Source: Treponema sp. (lineage in GTDB: Bacteria; Spirochaetota; Spirochaetia; Treponematales; Treponemataceae). Taken from it: DNA of 64,000 nt. Both the position numbers and the translations under genes were made by a program. How positions within the stretch are numbered: position 1 is the stretch's first letter; every line of letters starts with the position of its first letter. Location of the stretch: contig JAEDCN010000009.1 in the NCBI GenBank assembly GCA_016294105.1, positions 20,756 through 84,755 of the forward strand, written 5' to 3'. Shown one piece after another: positions 44,704 through 53,201 of the stretch. The notes below the pieces were generated by a model that was given only the letters and a program-made list of their open reading frames with translations, made no database searches and was not told the DNA's origin.

Positions 44704-44842
44704 AAATACCTCCAAAATCGCTGGAGGCCTGATGATATGGGGGCACGATGCACCAGAATGCAAAATGCATGAGGTGCTTTCTTTTTGTACGCTCCCCTTG
44801 GCTTCAAAGTACAAATACTTCTGACCGCAGGCACAACGATAT
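44704..44842 (-). promoter_or_regulatory. Structured leader of the hydrogenase-maturation operon
   Basis: About 139 nt from the predicted transcription start to ATG 44703. It holds AAGTA-TTTG-TACTT, the hairpin GCACC...ATGCA-TTT-TGCAT...GGTGC (44777-44750) and a hairpin CCTCCA...TGGAGG (44727-44709) whose right arm is the regulator's Shine-Dalgarno. Confidence 0.5.
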
Positions 44843-44848
44843 ATAAAG

Positions 44849-44877
44849 ATACTACTCTTTTTTAAAGAAAGATACAA
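44849..44877 (-). promoter_or_regulatory. Promoter of the hydrogenase-maturation operon
   Basis: TTGTAT (44877-44872), 17 nt, TAGTAT (44854-44849). Confidence 0.6.
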
Positions 44878-44904
44878 GTCTTGAAAATACAAAAAACACT
44901 ATTC

Positions 44905-44932
44905 TAAAAAAACCCCGCCAATAGACGGGGCA
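44905..44932 (-). terminator. Terminator of the NifU-like/GGGtGRT operon
   Basis: CCCCGTC-TATT-GGCGGGG followed by a run of seven T on the minus strand; placed beyond the repeat array. Confidence 0.85.
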
Positions 44933-44936
44933 TTTT

Positions 44937-45194
44937 AGCTTCAGCTTGCTAGTTGAGTTTCTACCGCTTTATTTATTTAATGCGGTAGAAACGTCAGGAC
45001 GCAAGCTGTCGCTTGCTAATGGAGTTTCTACTGCCTTATTTATTAAGGGCGGTGGAAACATCAGGACGTAAGCCTTCGGCTTACTAGTTGAGTTTCTACC
45101 GCTTTATTTATTTAATGCGGTAGAAACATCAGGACGCAAGCCTTCGGCTTACTAGTGGAGTTTCCACTGCTTATTTGCTAAGGGCAGTGGAAAC
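44937..45194 (-). repeat. Fourfold tandem array of paired hairpins at the GGGtGRT 3' end
   Basis: The large hairpin (GTTTCTACCGC...GCGGTAGAAAC type) occurs at 44957-44992, 45024-45059, 45092-45127 and 45160-45194, period 67-68 bp. A small hairpin (GTAAGCC-TTC-GGCTTAC type) lies between them at 45001-45016, 45068-45084 and 45136-45152, with a degenerate one near 44937-44952. The rightmost large hairpin contains the last codons and stop of the GGGtGRT gene. Confidence 0.9.
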
Positions 45195-46181
45195 ATCCAC
45201 GGCGACGGCAACGGTGGCACCAACCATGGGGTTGTTTCCGATTCCCAAGAATCCCATCATTTCTACGTGGGCAGGAACGGAAGAAGAACCTGCAAACTGA
45301 GCATCAGAGTGCATTCTTCCCATGGTATCGGTCATGCCGTAGGAAGCAGGACCTGCGGCCATGTTGTCGGGGTGCAAGGTACGACCAGTTCCACCACCAG
45401 AAGCAACGGAGAAGTACTTCTTGCCCTTCTCTACACATTCCTTCTTGTAGGTACCAGCTACAGGGTGCTGGAAGCGAGTGGGGTTGGTGGAGTTACCAGT
45501 AATGGAAACGTCAACTCCCTCGTGCCACATAATGGCTACACCTTCACGAACATCGTCTGCACCATAGCACTTTACCTTTGCACGGTTACCCTTGGAGTAA
45601 GGAATCTCCTTTACAACCTTCAGCTCACCAGTGTAATAGTCAAACTGGGTCTGTACATAGGTAAATCCGTTGATACGGCTAATAATCTGAGCAGCGTCCT
45701 TTCCAAGACCGTTCAAGATACAACGCAGGGGCTCCTTACGTACCTTGTCTGCCTTGGCGGCAATCTTAATAGCTCCCTCAGCAGCAGCAAAGGACTCGTG
45801 ACCAGCCAAGAAGGCAAAGCACTTTGTCTCTTCCCGCAACAAACGAGCAGCCAGGTTTCCGTGACCCAAACCAACCTTGCGGTCTTCGGCTACAGAGCCA
45901 GGAATACAGAAGGCCTGCAAACCAATTCCGATTGCTTCAGCAGCATCGGCAGCGTTCTTGCATCCCTTCTTGATGGCAATGGCAGCACCAACAACATAGG
46001 CCCACTTTGCGTTTTCAAAACAAATGGGCTGTGTTTCCTCTACAGTCTTGTAGGGATTGATGCCAGCCTTGTCACAAATATCCTTAGCCTCTTCAATAGA
46101 AGCGATTCCGTTTTCATTCAACGCCTTGTTGATCTTGTCGATGCGGCGCTCATAGCTTTCAAATGTAATCTTATCTGCCAT
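45171..46181 (-). CDS. GGGtGRT protein
   Basis: 336 residues. The name-giving GGGTGRT is at 262-268. The sequence is rich in conserved Gly, His and Cys (GLGHGNLAARLL, GNSTNPTRFQHP, MGFLGIGNNPMVGAT). The family is known mainly from anaerobes, next to NifU-like scaffold genes, as here; its biochemical role is not established to my knowledge. I infer a part in iron-sulfur or hydrogenase metallocentre assembly because of the neighbouring HydEFG operon. Its last codons seed the repeat array. Confidence 0.85.
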   Translation of the reverse strand: MADKITFESYERRIDKINKALNENGIASIEEAKDICDKAGINPYKTVEETQPICFENAKWAYVVGAAIAIKKGCKNAADAAEAIGIGLQAFCIPGSVAEDRKVGLGHGNLAARLLREETKCFAFLAGHESFAAAEGAIKIAAKADKVRKEPLRCILNGLGKDAAQIISRINGFTYVQTQFDYYTGELKVVKEIPYSKGNRAKVKCYGADDVREGVAIMWHEGVDVSITGNSTNPTRFQHPVAGTYKKECVEKGKKYFSVASGGGTGRTLHPDNMAAGPASYGMTDTMGRMHSDAQFAGSSSVPAHVEMMGFLGIGNNPMVGATVAVAVDVSTALSK

Positions 46182-46196
46182 TTTCTCACCTCCGCC

Positions 46197-46898
46197 TTAC
46201 TCGTGCCGTGGGTCAATCAGCTTCACAGCACCATCTTCTGGAGTGGTGCGGCCATAAGAACCACGAGCCTTTTCCATAGCTGTGGCAGGATCGTCGCCCT
46301 TCTTGATAAAGTCCATCATCTTACCAAAGTGGATGAACTTGTATCCGATAATGGCGCCTTCCTCATCAACGGCAACCTGCTCAACATAGCCTTCTGCCAT
46401 CTCAAGGTAACGGGGACCCTTCTTCAAAGTGGCAAACATGGTTCCAACCTGGGAACGCAGACCCTTTCCAAGGTCTTCCAGAGAGGCACCAACTACCAGA
46501 CCACCCTCACTGAAGGCAGACTGACTGCGACCATATACAATCTGCAGGAACAGCTCGCGCATAGCAGTATTGATAGCATCACAAACCAAGTCAGTGTTCA
46601 GAGCCTCAAGAATAGTCTTTCCGATGAGGATCTCAGAAGCCATTGCAGCAGAATGGGTCATTCCAGAACAACCGATGGTTTCTACCAATGCTTCCTGAAT
46701 GACTCCTTCCTTAACATTCAAAGTCAACTTACAAGCACCCTGCTGGGGAGCACACCAACCCACACCATGAGTAAAGCCAGAAATGTCCTTCACTTCCTTT
46801 GCCTGCACCCACTTTCCTTCCTGGGGAATGGGAGCTGGTCCATGATAGGCGGACTTAACCAGTGGACACATATGCTCCACTTCTGTTGAATACACCAT
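46197..46898 (-). CDS. NifU-like iron-sulfur scaffold protein
   Basis: 233 residues. The NifU/IscU-like region has the three cysteines in GWCAPQQGAC (C49, C56) and TIGCSGMTHSAA (C77), with a further C11. The C-terminal 100 residues do not look like the usual NifU Fe-S domains. It probably assembles clusters for partner enzymes together with the GGGtGRT protein, 15 nt downstream. GAGGAG precedes ATG 46898. Confidence 0.82.
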   Translation of the reverse strand: MVYSTEVEHMCPLVKSAYHGPAPIPQEGKWVQAKEVKDISGFTHGVGWCAPQQGACKLTLNVKEGVIQEALVETIGCSGMTHSAAMASEILIGKTILEALNTDLVCDAINTAMRELFLQIVYGRSQSAFSEGGLVVGASLEDLGKGLRSQVGTMFATLKKGPRYLEMAEGYVEQVAVDEEGAIIGYKFIHFGKMMDFIKKGDDPATAMEKARGSYGRTTPEDGAVKLIDPRHE

Positions 46899-46949
46899 AG
46901 ATTTTCTCCTCGAAAAATTGAAGAATATGTTCCTTTTTGGAACTGTAGC

Positions 46950-46958
46950 ATTATACCA
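46950..46958 (-). promoter_or_regulatory. Extended -10 promoter of the NifU-like operon
   Basis: TGG-TATAAT (46958-46950) with no good -35, about 50 nt before ATG 46898. Confidence 0.55.
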
Positions 46959-47030
46959 TATATATACCCTAAAAGCTAGTATCCAAGAGTTAATATTCTA
47001 TATTTTCATATCTAATTGCATTTGACAGAC

Positions 47031-47060
47031 TATTTTCTTTCGTGTTAGTCTGTAAAAAAT
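47031..47060. promoter_or_regulatory. 8-bp dyad upstream of the 47076 gene
   Basis: ACAGACTA ... TAGTCTGT with a 13-14-nt gap. The left arm overlaps a TTGACA (47028-47033), so it may be an operator. Confidence 0.45.
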
Positions 47061-47075
47061 CATTTTGGAGGAAGA

Positions 47076-47513
47076 ATGAAACAAAAAATTTTTATTATTT
47101 TGCTACTTTTTTTCACTTTGTACCTTGGAGCCCAGAGTAATTCTAGCCAGCAATTTACCATAGGAGGAACAGGTCCTGCAGGAGGCACCATCTTTGCCAT
47201 CTCCAAGAATTTTGTCTGGGAAATGAGCGAGCCTTTGGGCCACATGACCTGGGACAAGGCCTTCAAATCCTGTCCCCAATATCAGGGAGGAGGCTACACT
47301 GACTGGTACTTGCCCACCAAGGATGAGTTGGAAAACATGTACTACAACGTAATAAAGCCAGGTCTTGTAAAGGACCACGAAGCCTATTGGTCATCAAATC
47401 AGGAAGAAAGCATGGCATTGTGGGGCTACAACTTTAAAAAAGGTCGTCCAGGATTGTATGGTGCTGCAAAAAAATTAGCAGTCAGAGCGGTGAGATGCTT
47501 TTCAATCCAATAG
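47076..47513 (+). CDS. Exported DUF1566/Lcl-type domain protein
   Basis: 145 residues. A signal peptide (MKQKIFIILLLFFTLYLGAQ) precedes a compact domain with TIGGTGPAGGTIF, TWDKAFKSC, GGYTDWYLPTKDELENMY, YWSSNQE and RAVRCF. These mark the DUF1566 fold, a C-type-lectin-like extracellular domain common in treponemes. It probably sits on the cell surface or in the periplasm. GGAGGAAG precedes the ATG. Single-gene unit. Confidence 0.8.
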   Translation: MKQKIFIILLLFFTLYLGAQSNSSQQFTIGGTGPAGGTIFAISKNFVWEMSEPLGHMTWDKAFKSCPQYQGGGYTDWYLPTKDELENMYYNVIKPGLVKDHEAYWSSNQEESMALWGYNFKKGRPGLYGAAKKLAVRAVRCFSIQ

Positions 47514-47622
47514 CATCTCTGTTGCTTTCAAATTTAACTGCATCGGCAATGCTTCCAAATCCATCAACATCGCTGGTGTTTTAAGTTAAACCTACTACAG
47601 ATACTTTTTATGATTTAAAATG

Positions 47623-47689
47623 AAAAAGGGCTGTTTGGTGGAAAGCTTCATGAAGAATCTTCACAAAGTTTTCACCACAGCCCTTTTTT
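47623..47689. terminator. Bidirectional terminator
   Basis: AAAAAGGGCTGT...ACAGCCCTTTTTT with inner GGTGGAAA/TTTTCACC pairing, between the DUF1566 gene and the sialic-acid operon end. Confidence 0.85.
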
Positions 47690-47724
47690 ATTTAGCCTTC
47701 GATTACTTGTTGAAGTAACCTACC

Positions 47725-48945
47725 CTAGTCTTTTGCTTCAACAACTTGTCCTAACATGGTATCAAGCATAATCAAGCAACGTGGCACGTGGAAGGGTCCC
47801 TTAAAGGTACTTCCCTTGGTAGAAGGCATGGTAGGCTTGCCATCACGGCGCAGATAGCCATACCACTCTCCATATTCAGGATCGCAGAAGTACTGCTTGC
47901 AGTAGTCCACAACCTTATTAAACCAATCAAGGTATTCCTGACGGCCAGTATCACGATAAATCATCAAGCTGGCAATAAGCATTTCGTTATGAGGCCACCA
48001 CAGCTTCATATCATGCTCATAAGCTTCAGGAGGATTGCCAAGACAATCAGTAAAGTACAGGAGTCCCTGATACTCATTGTCCCAACCGCCCTTTGCAGCC
48101 CAGTCAAAGATGGTAATGGCCTTGTCGTGAATTGACTTGCCCTCATCTCCACCAATGTAATTGGCGTACTCCATCAAGAACCAGCTGCACTCAATGTCGT
48201 GACCGGGATTTACCACACGACCAGCAGTTACATCCTTCCAGAACTCACCGTTCTTACCAACAGTTTCCAAGGTGCATTTCAAATCTTCTCGCATGTGATA
48301 CTTGAAGATAGTTTCTACACACTCGGCGGCATGCTTGTTGTATTCAGCTGCATTGTCAGGGTCGGTACGACGCATTACACTAGTGATGTTCAAGAAGATC
48401 ATGGGCTCGCCCAGTCCTCTACCCTGCCGAGTTTCAGGTTCTACCTTGGGTCCCATTCCAGTGGGATCCGCAATGAGACCATTGTTCAGCTGATAAATCA
48501 TCTTATAGGCCTTGCGGGCACGCTCCAAGTGAACCTTGTCTCCTGTTACGCCGTAGTACTCTGCATTAGCAATGGCATAAAAGCCTTCACTAAAGCAATA
48601 ACGACGCTGACGCAGTGGCTTACCATCTTCAGTTACCTGAAAATACAGTCTTCCACCAGCCTTGTGGTTGATACAGTGATTTTCCAAAAAGTCCAAGCAG
48701 CTTTTTGCAGCCTCAAGCCATTCTGGTTTGTTACCGTAGACACTGCACAGATAAGAAAAAGTCCATGCACAGCGTCCCTGCATCCACACACTCTTGTCTG
48801 TGGAATAGATTCGACCAGTTCGATCAAGACAGGTGTAAACACCACCGTGCTTCTTGTCAAGACCGTTCTTGAGCCAGAAATTCACGCAAGCGTCCAGCTC
48901 TTTTTTTACCCATTCTCTGGTAGCAACTAAAGAACCCTTGTCCAT
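47725..48945 (-). CDS. N-acylglucosamine 2-epimerase (AGE family)
   Basis: 406 residues from ATG 48945 (GAGG 5 nt upstream). It is an (alpha/alpha)6-barrel; GHDIECSWFLMEYA and WWPHNEML hold conserved catalytic His/Glu residues. It turns N-acetylmannosamine into N-acetylglucosamine, the step after the lyase encoded upstream. Cellobiose 2-epimerase is a relative, but the operon favours the amino-sugar substrate. Last gene of the operon. Confidence 0.88.
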   Translation of the reverse strand: MDKGSLVATREWVKKELDACVNFWLKNGLDKKHGGVYTCLDRTGRIYSTDKSVWMQGRCAWTFSYLCSVYGNKPEWLEAAKSCLDFLENHCINHKAGGRLYFQVTEDGKPLRQRRYCFSEGFYAIANAEYYGVTGDKVHLERARKAYKMIYQLNNGLIADPTGMGPKVEPETRQGRGLGEPMIFLNITSVMRRTDPDNAAEYNKHAAECVETIFKYHMREDLKCTLETVGKNGEFWKDVTAGRVVNPGHDIECSWFLMEYANYIGGDEGKSIHDKAITIFDWAAKGGWDNEYQGLLYFTDCLGNPPEAYEHDMKLWWPHNEMLIASLMIYRDTGRQEYLDWFNKVVDYCKQYFCDPEYGEWYGYLRRDGKPTMPSTKGSTFKGPFHVPRCLIMLDTMLGQVVEAKD

Positions 48946-48955
48946 AGCTTCCTCA

Positions 48956-49885
48956 CTAGCAGGAAATTTTGCTGCAAAATGCCACAGCCTCATCAACCAT
49001 GGCACGGCACTTCTCTACAATAGCCATATCTTCTGGAATGAGATTTGCCAAGGGCTTGCGAACACCACCGCACTCAACTCCATCTCTCATGGCAATAATC
49101 TTCTTTTGAACGGCATACAGATTACCATGGCAGCTACACATAGTATAGATGATTTCGTCTGCCTTGTACTGCACTTCCCGAGCCTCGCCGATACGTCCAG
49201 CCTTAACCAGCTTTTCGATTGTCAGATACAACTCAGGCATTACACCGTAGGTTCCACCAATACCACCGTCAGCTCCAATGGCAAGTCCACCAATCAGCTG
49301 CTCGTCTGGTCCGTTGAATACCACATGGTCAGCTCCACCAGCAGCCTTAAACATCTGAATGTCCTGAATAGGCATGGAGGAATTCTTTACACCGATAACA
49401 TTCTTGTTTTCCATCATCTTCTTGTACAAAGGTACAGACAAAGATACACCGGCCAACTGAGGAATGTTGTAAATTACAAAGTCAGTGTTAGGAGCAGCAG
49501 AAGAAATGTCGTTCCAGTACTGAGCAATGGCATGGTCTGGCAGTTTGAAGTAAATAGGTGGAATTGCAGCAATAGCATCTACACCCAAGCTTTCTGCATG
49601 AGCAGCCAGCTCCATACTGTCAGCAGTATTATTGCAAGCAACGTGAGCAATAATGGTGAGCTTTCCCTTTGCTACAGCCATAACGTTTTCCAAGGTGATT
49701 TTGCGCTCTTCCTTTCCCTGATAAATACATTCACCAGAAGAACCGCATACATACAATCCCTTTACACCTTTGTCAATCATCAGCTGAGTAAGGGCACGTG
49801 TCCGCTCAGGAGAAATTGAACCATCATCGTTGTAGCAAGCATAGAATGCAGGGATGATTCCCTGATATTTTGTCAAATCTTTCAT
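48956..49885 (-). CDS. nanA: N-acetylneuraminate lyase (DapA/NanA family)
   Basis: 309 residues from ATG 49885 (AAGGGG 8 nt upstream); ATG 49891 overlaps the permease stop and is the alternative. The class I aldolase features GSSGEC, the Tyr in VIYNIPQL and the Schiff-base Lys in GVKNSS are all present. It splits sialic acid into pyruvate and N-acetylmannosamine. Other DapA-family activities are possible, but the AGE-family partner and sugar ABC transporter make NanA most likely. Confidence 0.88.
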   Translation of the reverse strand: MKDLTKYQGIIPAFYACYNDDGSISPERTRALTQLMIDKGVKGLYVCGSSGECIYQGKEERKITLENVMAVAKGKLTIIAHVACNNTADSMELAAHAESLGVDAIAAIPPIYFKLPDHAIAQYWNDISSAAPNTDFVIYNIPQLAGVSLSVPLYKKMMENKNVIGVKNSSMPIQDIQMFKAAGGADHVVFNGPDEQLIGGLAIGADGGIGGTYGVMPELYLTIEKLVKAGRIGEAREVQYKADEIIYTMCSCHGNLYAVQKKIIAMRDGVECGGVRKPLANLIPEDMAIVEKCRAMVDEAVAFCSKISC

Positions 49886-49890
49886 ATTCA

Positions 49891-50793
49891 TTACCCCTTA
49901 ACAGCACCCATTGTGATGCCCTTAGTAAAGTATTTCTGGAAAATCAAGAACACGATGATGATAGGAATAGAAGCCAAAGCAGCACCTGCCATCAACAGAC
50001 CATAGTCAGTGGAGCTTTCACCCTGCATGGTAGCAATACCCAAAGAAATGGTCAGGTTCTTATTGTTTGTCAGCATAATCAACTGCATGAAGTAGTCGTT
50101 CCATGAGTTGATGAAGGTGAAGATAGCACAAGCACCAACACCAGGCTTAATCATGGGGAACATAACATCAGTAAAAGTCTTCCACTCACTGGCACCGTCA
50201 ATACGACAAGCTTCTACCATTTCTGTAGGAATACCCTCAGCAAATTGTTTTACCAAGAATACACCAAAGGGCCAACCAACGATGGGGAAAATTGCAGCCC
50301 ACAGGTTGTCGTACAAGCCCAGGGCTGACATTTCACGCAGCAGAGGAATCAAAATAACCTGCTTAGGCAGGGCCATGGCGCAAACTACCAAGGTAAAGAT
50401 AAGAGTACGACCAACAAAGCGCTTCTTTGCCAATACGTAACCAGCCATAGCAGCAGTTACACAGGTAAGTAACATGGAAGCTACAGACATAAACACGGTG
50501 TTCAGGAGCCAGCGAATGGCAGCAGGCACTGTAGGACCAGTCAAACCTAAGATATTAAACAGTGGGGCAGAACGCTTGTCCATCAATCGGGCAAAGTTAT
50601 CAATAATCCACTGAGAAGGAATCCAAACAGGAACAGTGGCGTTGATTTCACGTCCAGTTTTGAATGCACCAGTAATAATCCAGTACAAGGGGAAAGTAAA
50701 CAAGATACCGATAATGATGATTACCGCATAAGAAAGGTAATTCCATCGGCTCCTGTTCAGATTTGTTTTGATTGTCAAATTTTGTGTTGCCAT
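49891..50793 (-). CDS. Carbohydrate ABC transporter permease (MalG type)
   Basis: 300 residues with six membrane segments and the EAA loop VEACRIDGASEWKTFTDVMFPMIKPG near residue 195. It is the second permease of a CUT1-type importer. Starts with AGGAGG at ATG 50793. No ATPase gene is in the operon, so a shared one is expected elsewhere. Confidence 0.9.
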   Translation of the reverse strand: MATQNLTIKTNLNRSRWNYLSYAVIIIIGILFTFPLYWIITGAFKTGREINATVPVWIPSQWIIDNFARLMDKRSAPLFNILGLTGPTVPAAIRWLLNTVFMSVASMLLTCVTAAMAGYVLAKKRFVGRTLIFTLVVCAMALPKQVILIPLLREMSALGLYDNLWAAIFPIVGWPFGVFLVKQFAEGIPTEMVEACRIDGASEWKTFTDVMFPMIKPGVGACAIFTFINSWNDYFMQLIMLTNNKNLTISLGIATMQGESSTDYGLLMAGAALASIPIIIVFLIFQKYFTKGITMGAVKG

Positions 50794-50801
50794 AGCCCCT
50801 C

Positions 50802-51710
50802 CTATTTTTCCTGTCCAAGCTTGAACTGAACGGCGGACAATACAGCAATGATAATAGCAAGGATTACACCCATGGCATTACCGTATCCGTACTTGAACAG
50901 CTTGAAGGCATTATAATAAATATAGTACATGATGGTCATGGTGGAGTTACTTGGTCCACCCAAGGTCAACAACTGAATCAATGCAAAGCACTGGAAGGAG
51001 TTGATGGTAGTAATAACCAAAATATACAGGGTAGTAGGCATCATCTGGGGCCACTTAACCTTCCAGAAAGCCATTAAGGAGGTGGCACCGTCTACCTTTG
51101 CAGCTTCAATCAAAGACTTGTCTACGTTATCCAAGGCTGAAACATACAATACGATGGGCTGACCAACAGAGGTGGTCAACAAAATCAAGATAATACAACC
51201 AAGGGCAAAGCGGGGATCTCCCAGCCAGTTAATGTTGCTTTCCAGCAAGCCCGTGGAGGTTCCTATGTAGTTAAATACACCGTAATAATTGTTGTACATC
51301 CACTTCCATACCATAGCTACTGCAACAGAACCAGTAACAACAGGCAAATAGAAGATACAACGGAAAGCTGATGTGGCTGCAACGTGCATCTTACTGATAA
51401 CAGAGGCAACCCACAAAGAGAAGAAACAAGTGATAGGAACGGATACCAAAACTATAACCAAGGTATTTCTCAGTGCAATCCAGAAAACCTCATCCTGGAA
51501 CAAGGTCTTATAGTTTCCAAAACCGATAAAGATGTCATCCCGTCCCATGGTGGCATCAAAGAAGCTGGTGAACACACACATGAACATGGGATATACCACG
51601 AACATGATAAAGAACAACAAGAAGGGGAGCAAGAAGAGATAGGCTGATATGGTTTCATGACGAACCAGCCGATTGCTCAAAGAGCTTGTCCCTAGTTTTA
51701 CCTTTGCCAA
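50802..51710 (-). CDS. Carbohydrate ABC transporter permease (MalF type)
   Basis: 302 residues with six membrane segments and the EAA loop (EAAKVDGATSLMAFWKVKWPQM). The start is TTG 51710: GGAGG lies 5 nt before it. The in-frame ATG 51809 has no ribosome site and sits inside a terminator stem. Pairs with the MalG-type permease 8 nt downstream. Confidence 0.88.
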   Translation of the reverse strand: MAKVKLGTSSLSNRLVRHETISAYLFLLPFLLFFIMFVVYPMFMCVFTSFFDATMGRDDIFIGFGNYKTLFQDEVFWIALRNTLVIVLVSVPITCFFSLWVASVISKMHVAATSAFRCIFYLPVVTGSVAVAMVWKWMYNNYYGVFNYIGTSTGLLESNINWLGDPRFALGCIILILLTTSVGQPIVLYVSALDNVDKSLIEAAKVDGATSLMAFWKVKWPQMMPTTLYILVITTINSFQCFALIQLLTLGGPSNSTMTIMYYIYYNAFKLFKYGYGNAMGVILAIIIAVLSAVQFKLGQEK

Positions 51711-51771
51711 AGTTTCCTCCGTAAAAACAGTCGATTTATTCAAACAACCAAAATTAAAATTACCACTTAGT

Positions 51772-51823
51772 AAAAAAGTCCTCCCCCAAGAAGGTTTTAG
51801 TTTCTTCATGGAGAAGGACTTTT
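51772..51823 (-). terminator. Intra-operon terminator/attenuator
   Basis: AAAAGTCCTTCTCC ... GGGGGAGGACTTTTTT on the minus strand, between the binding-protein gene and the permeases. Confidence 0.8.
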
Positions 51824-51852
51824 ATTCAATGCATATACAAAATGCCTACAAC

Positions 51853-53172
51853 TTATTTTGCAGCGGCATTTGCATTAGCAGCATACTGCTTAACAACAGT
51901 GGCTACATCCTTTCCTGCACCAACCTGCTGCAGCATGTTCCACCACTGTGTACGAGCTTCTGCCCAGCCCTTTGTTACCTGATAGTAGTCACCGAGGTAA
52001 GGCATCAAAACAGTGTACTCGTTCATGATAGCGTTGTCTGCCCAGATCTTGGAAAGATCAGCACCGTTAGCTGTGTTACGAACTGCGAAGTAGTTAGCAG
52101 CCTTAACAGCATCAGCAGTAGCAGCAGAGTCACACATATACTTGATGAAGGTCTTTGCAGCAGCAATCTTATCAGCCTTGCCGTTGTCAAAGATACCGAA
52201 TCCCCAAATACCACCCTGGAGCTTGGTGTCTGTTCCCTTCTGTGAGGGGAATGCAACGAACATGATGTCATCTCCGTTGAGAGTCTTTGCAGCACCAGTG
52301 TTAGCAGAGTTGGGGTTCAACTGCTGAGCGATGTTCCAGCAGAATGCCATCTGCAATGTTCCGTTGTAGAACAATGCGATTTCGTCACCACCAGCGATAC
52401 CAGCGTCGAAGTTGATACCGTCTGTAGCATAGAGCTTCTCAAGAGCCTGTACGTTCTTGGGATCGTCCCATGTGTACTTGGTGTGAGCAGCATCTGTGAA
52501 AGTTCCGCCGTAGAGGTTGTTTACGAGAGCACGTGTACCCTGGTCTCCACCCTGTCCTACGCAGTAAACTGCACCAACGTTCTTGTATCCAGCCTTGTAG
52601 AGAGCGTCTACAGCTTTGAAGAAGTTGTCAGTTGTCCATGTGCGGGTCTTCTGATCGATGTACTGGAGAGCTCCAGCCTTCTCGAATACAGTCTTGTTGA
52701 TAGCCATACAGTGAGCTGTCATTACCAAAGGATACTCATAAGCAGCACCAGACTCGGTGAAACAAGCAGCCAAAGCAGCAGCATTGATTTCAGCCTTGTC
52801 TGTAGCATCAAAGAGGTCAGAGATGTCTACCATCTTTCCCTTAGCACCCCAGTTAGCAACCAAGCGCTCTGGTCCTTCCATGATCAGGTCAGGAGCAGCT
52901 CCACCTTCGATAGCTGTGTTAACCTTGTCGTCACCATCAGCATAGGTCAGGTAGTCAACTGTTACCTTGATTCCAGGGTTGGCAGCATGGAAGTCAGCCA
53001 ACAATGCGTCAACAGTCTTCTGGTCTCCCCAATTTCCAATTGGATAGGTCCACAGAGAGATTTCTGTTACTCCAGATGCGGAGCCAGCTGCAGCAGCCTT
53101 GTCCTTGTTTCCACCTGCAAATACAGTTGCGAGGCAGAGAAGAACAGCAATACCAGCTACAATTTTCTTCAT
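51853..53172 (-). CDS. Family 1 extracellular sugar-binding protein (sialic-acid ABC importer)
   Basis: 439 residues. A signal peptide (KKIVAGIAVLLCLATVFAGG) is followed by a typical SBP_bac_1 fold (ISLWTYPIGNWGDQKTVDALLADF pattern, PDLIMEGPERL, MAFCWNI, GGIWGFGIF). Unlike many spirochaetal binding proteins there is no clear lipobox Cys at the cleavage site (FAGGNKD). Ligand inferred as sialic acid from nanA downstream. It has a strong promoter and AGGAGG, and a terminator follows. Confidence 0.88.
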   Translation of the reverse strand: MKKIVAGIAVLLCLATVFAGGNKDKAAAAGSASGVTEISLWTYPIGNWGDQKTVDALLADFHAANPGIKVTVDYLTYADGDDKVNTAIEGGAAPDLIMEGPERLVANWGAKGKMVDISDLFDATDKAEINAAALAACFTESGAAYEYPLVMTAHCMAINKTVFEKAGALQYIDQKTRTWTTDNFFKAVDALYKAGYKNVGAVYCVGQGGDQGTRALVNNLYGGTFTDAAHTKYTWDDPKNVQALEKLYATDGINFDAGIAGGDEIALFYNGTLQMAFCWNIAQQLNPNSANTGAAKTLNGDDIMFVAFPSQKGTDTKLQGGIWGFGIFDNGKADKIAAAKTFIKYMCDSAATADAVKAANYFAVRNTANGADLSKIWADNAIMNEYTVLMPYLGDYYQVTKGWAEARTQWWNMLQQVGAGKDVATVVKQYAANANAAAK

Positions 53173-53201
53173 TAGATTCCTCCTAATAGAATTTCTTCAC
53201 A

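Noticed and set aside
44937..45194. CRISPR array
   Set aside because: Units of 67-68 bp are similar over their whole length, with no unique spacers, and no cas genes occur in the window.
45267..46889. Open frame of 540 codons on the plus strand, antisense to the GGGtGRT and NifU-like genes
   Set aside because: It is the mirror of two strongly biased genes with recognisable families on the other strand, spans both of them and has no ribosome site; its product is low-complexity Ser/Thr/Leu text.
48199..49819. Two long plus-strand frames opposite the epimerase and nanA genes
   Set aside because: Antisense shadows of genes with clear families and ribosome sites.
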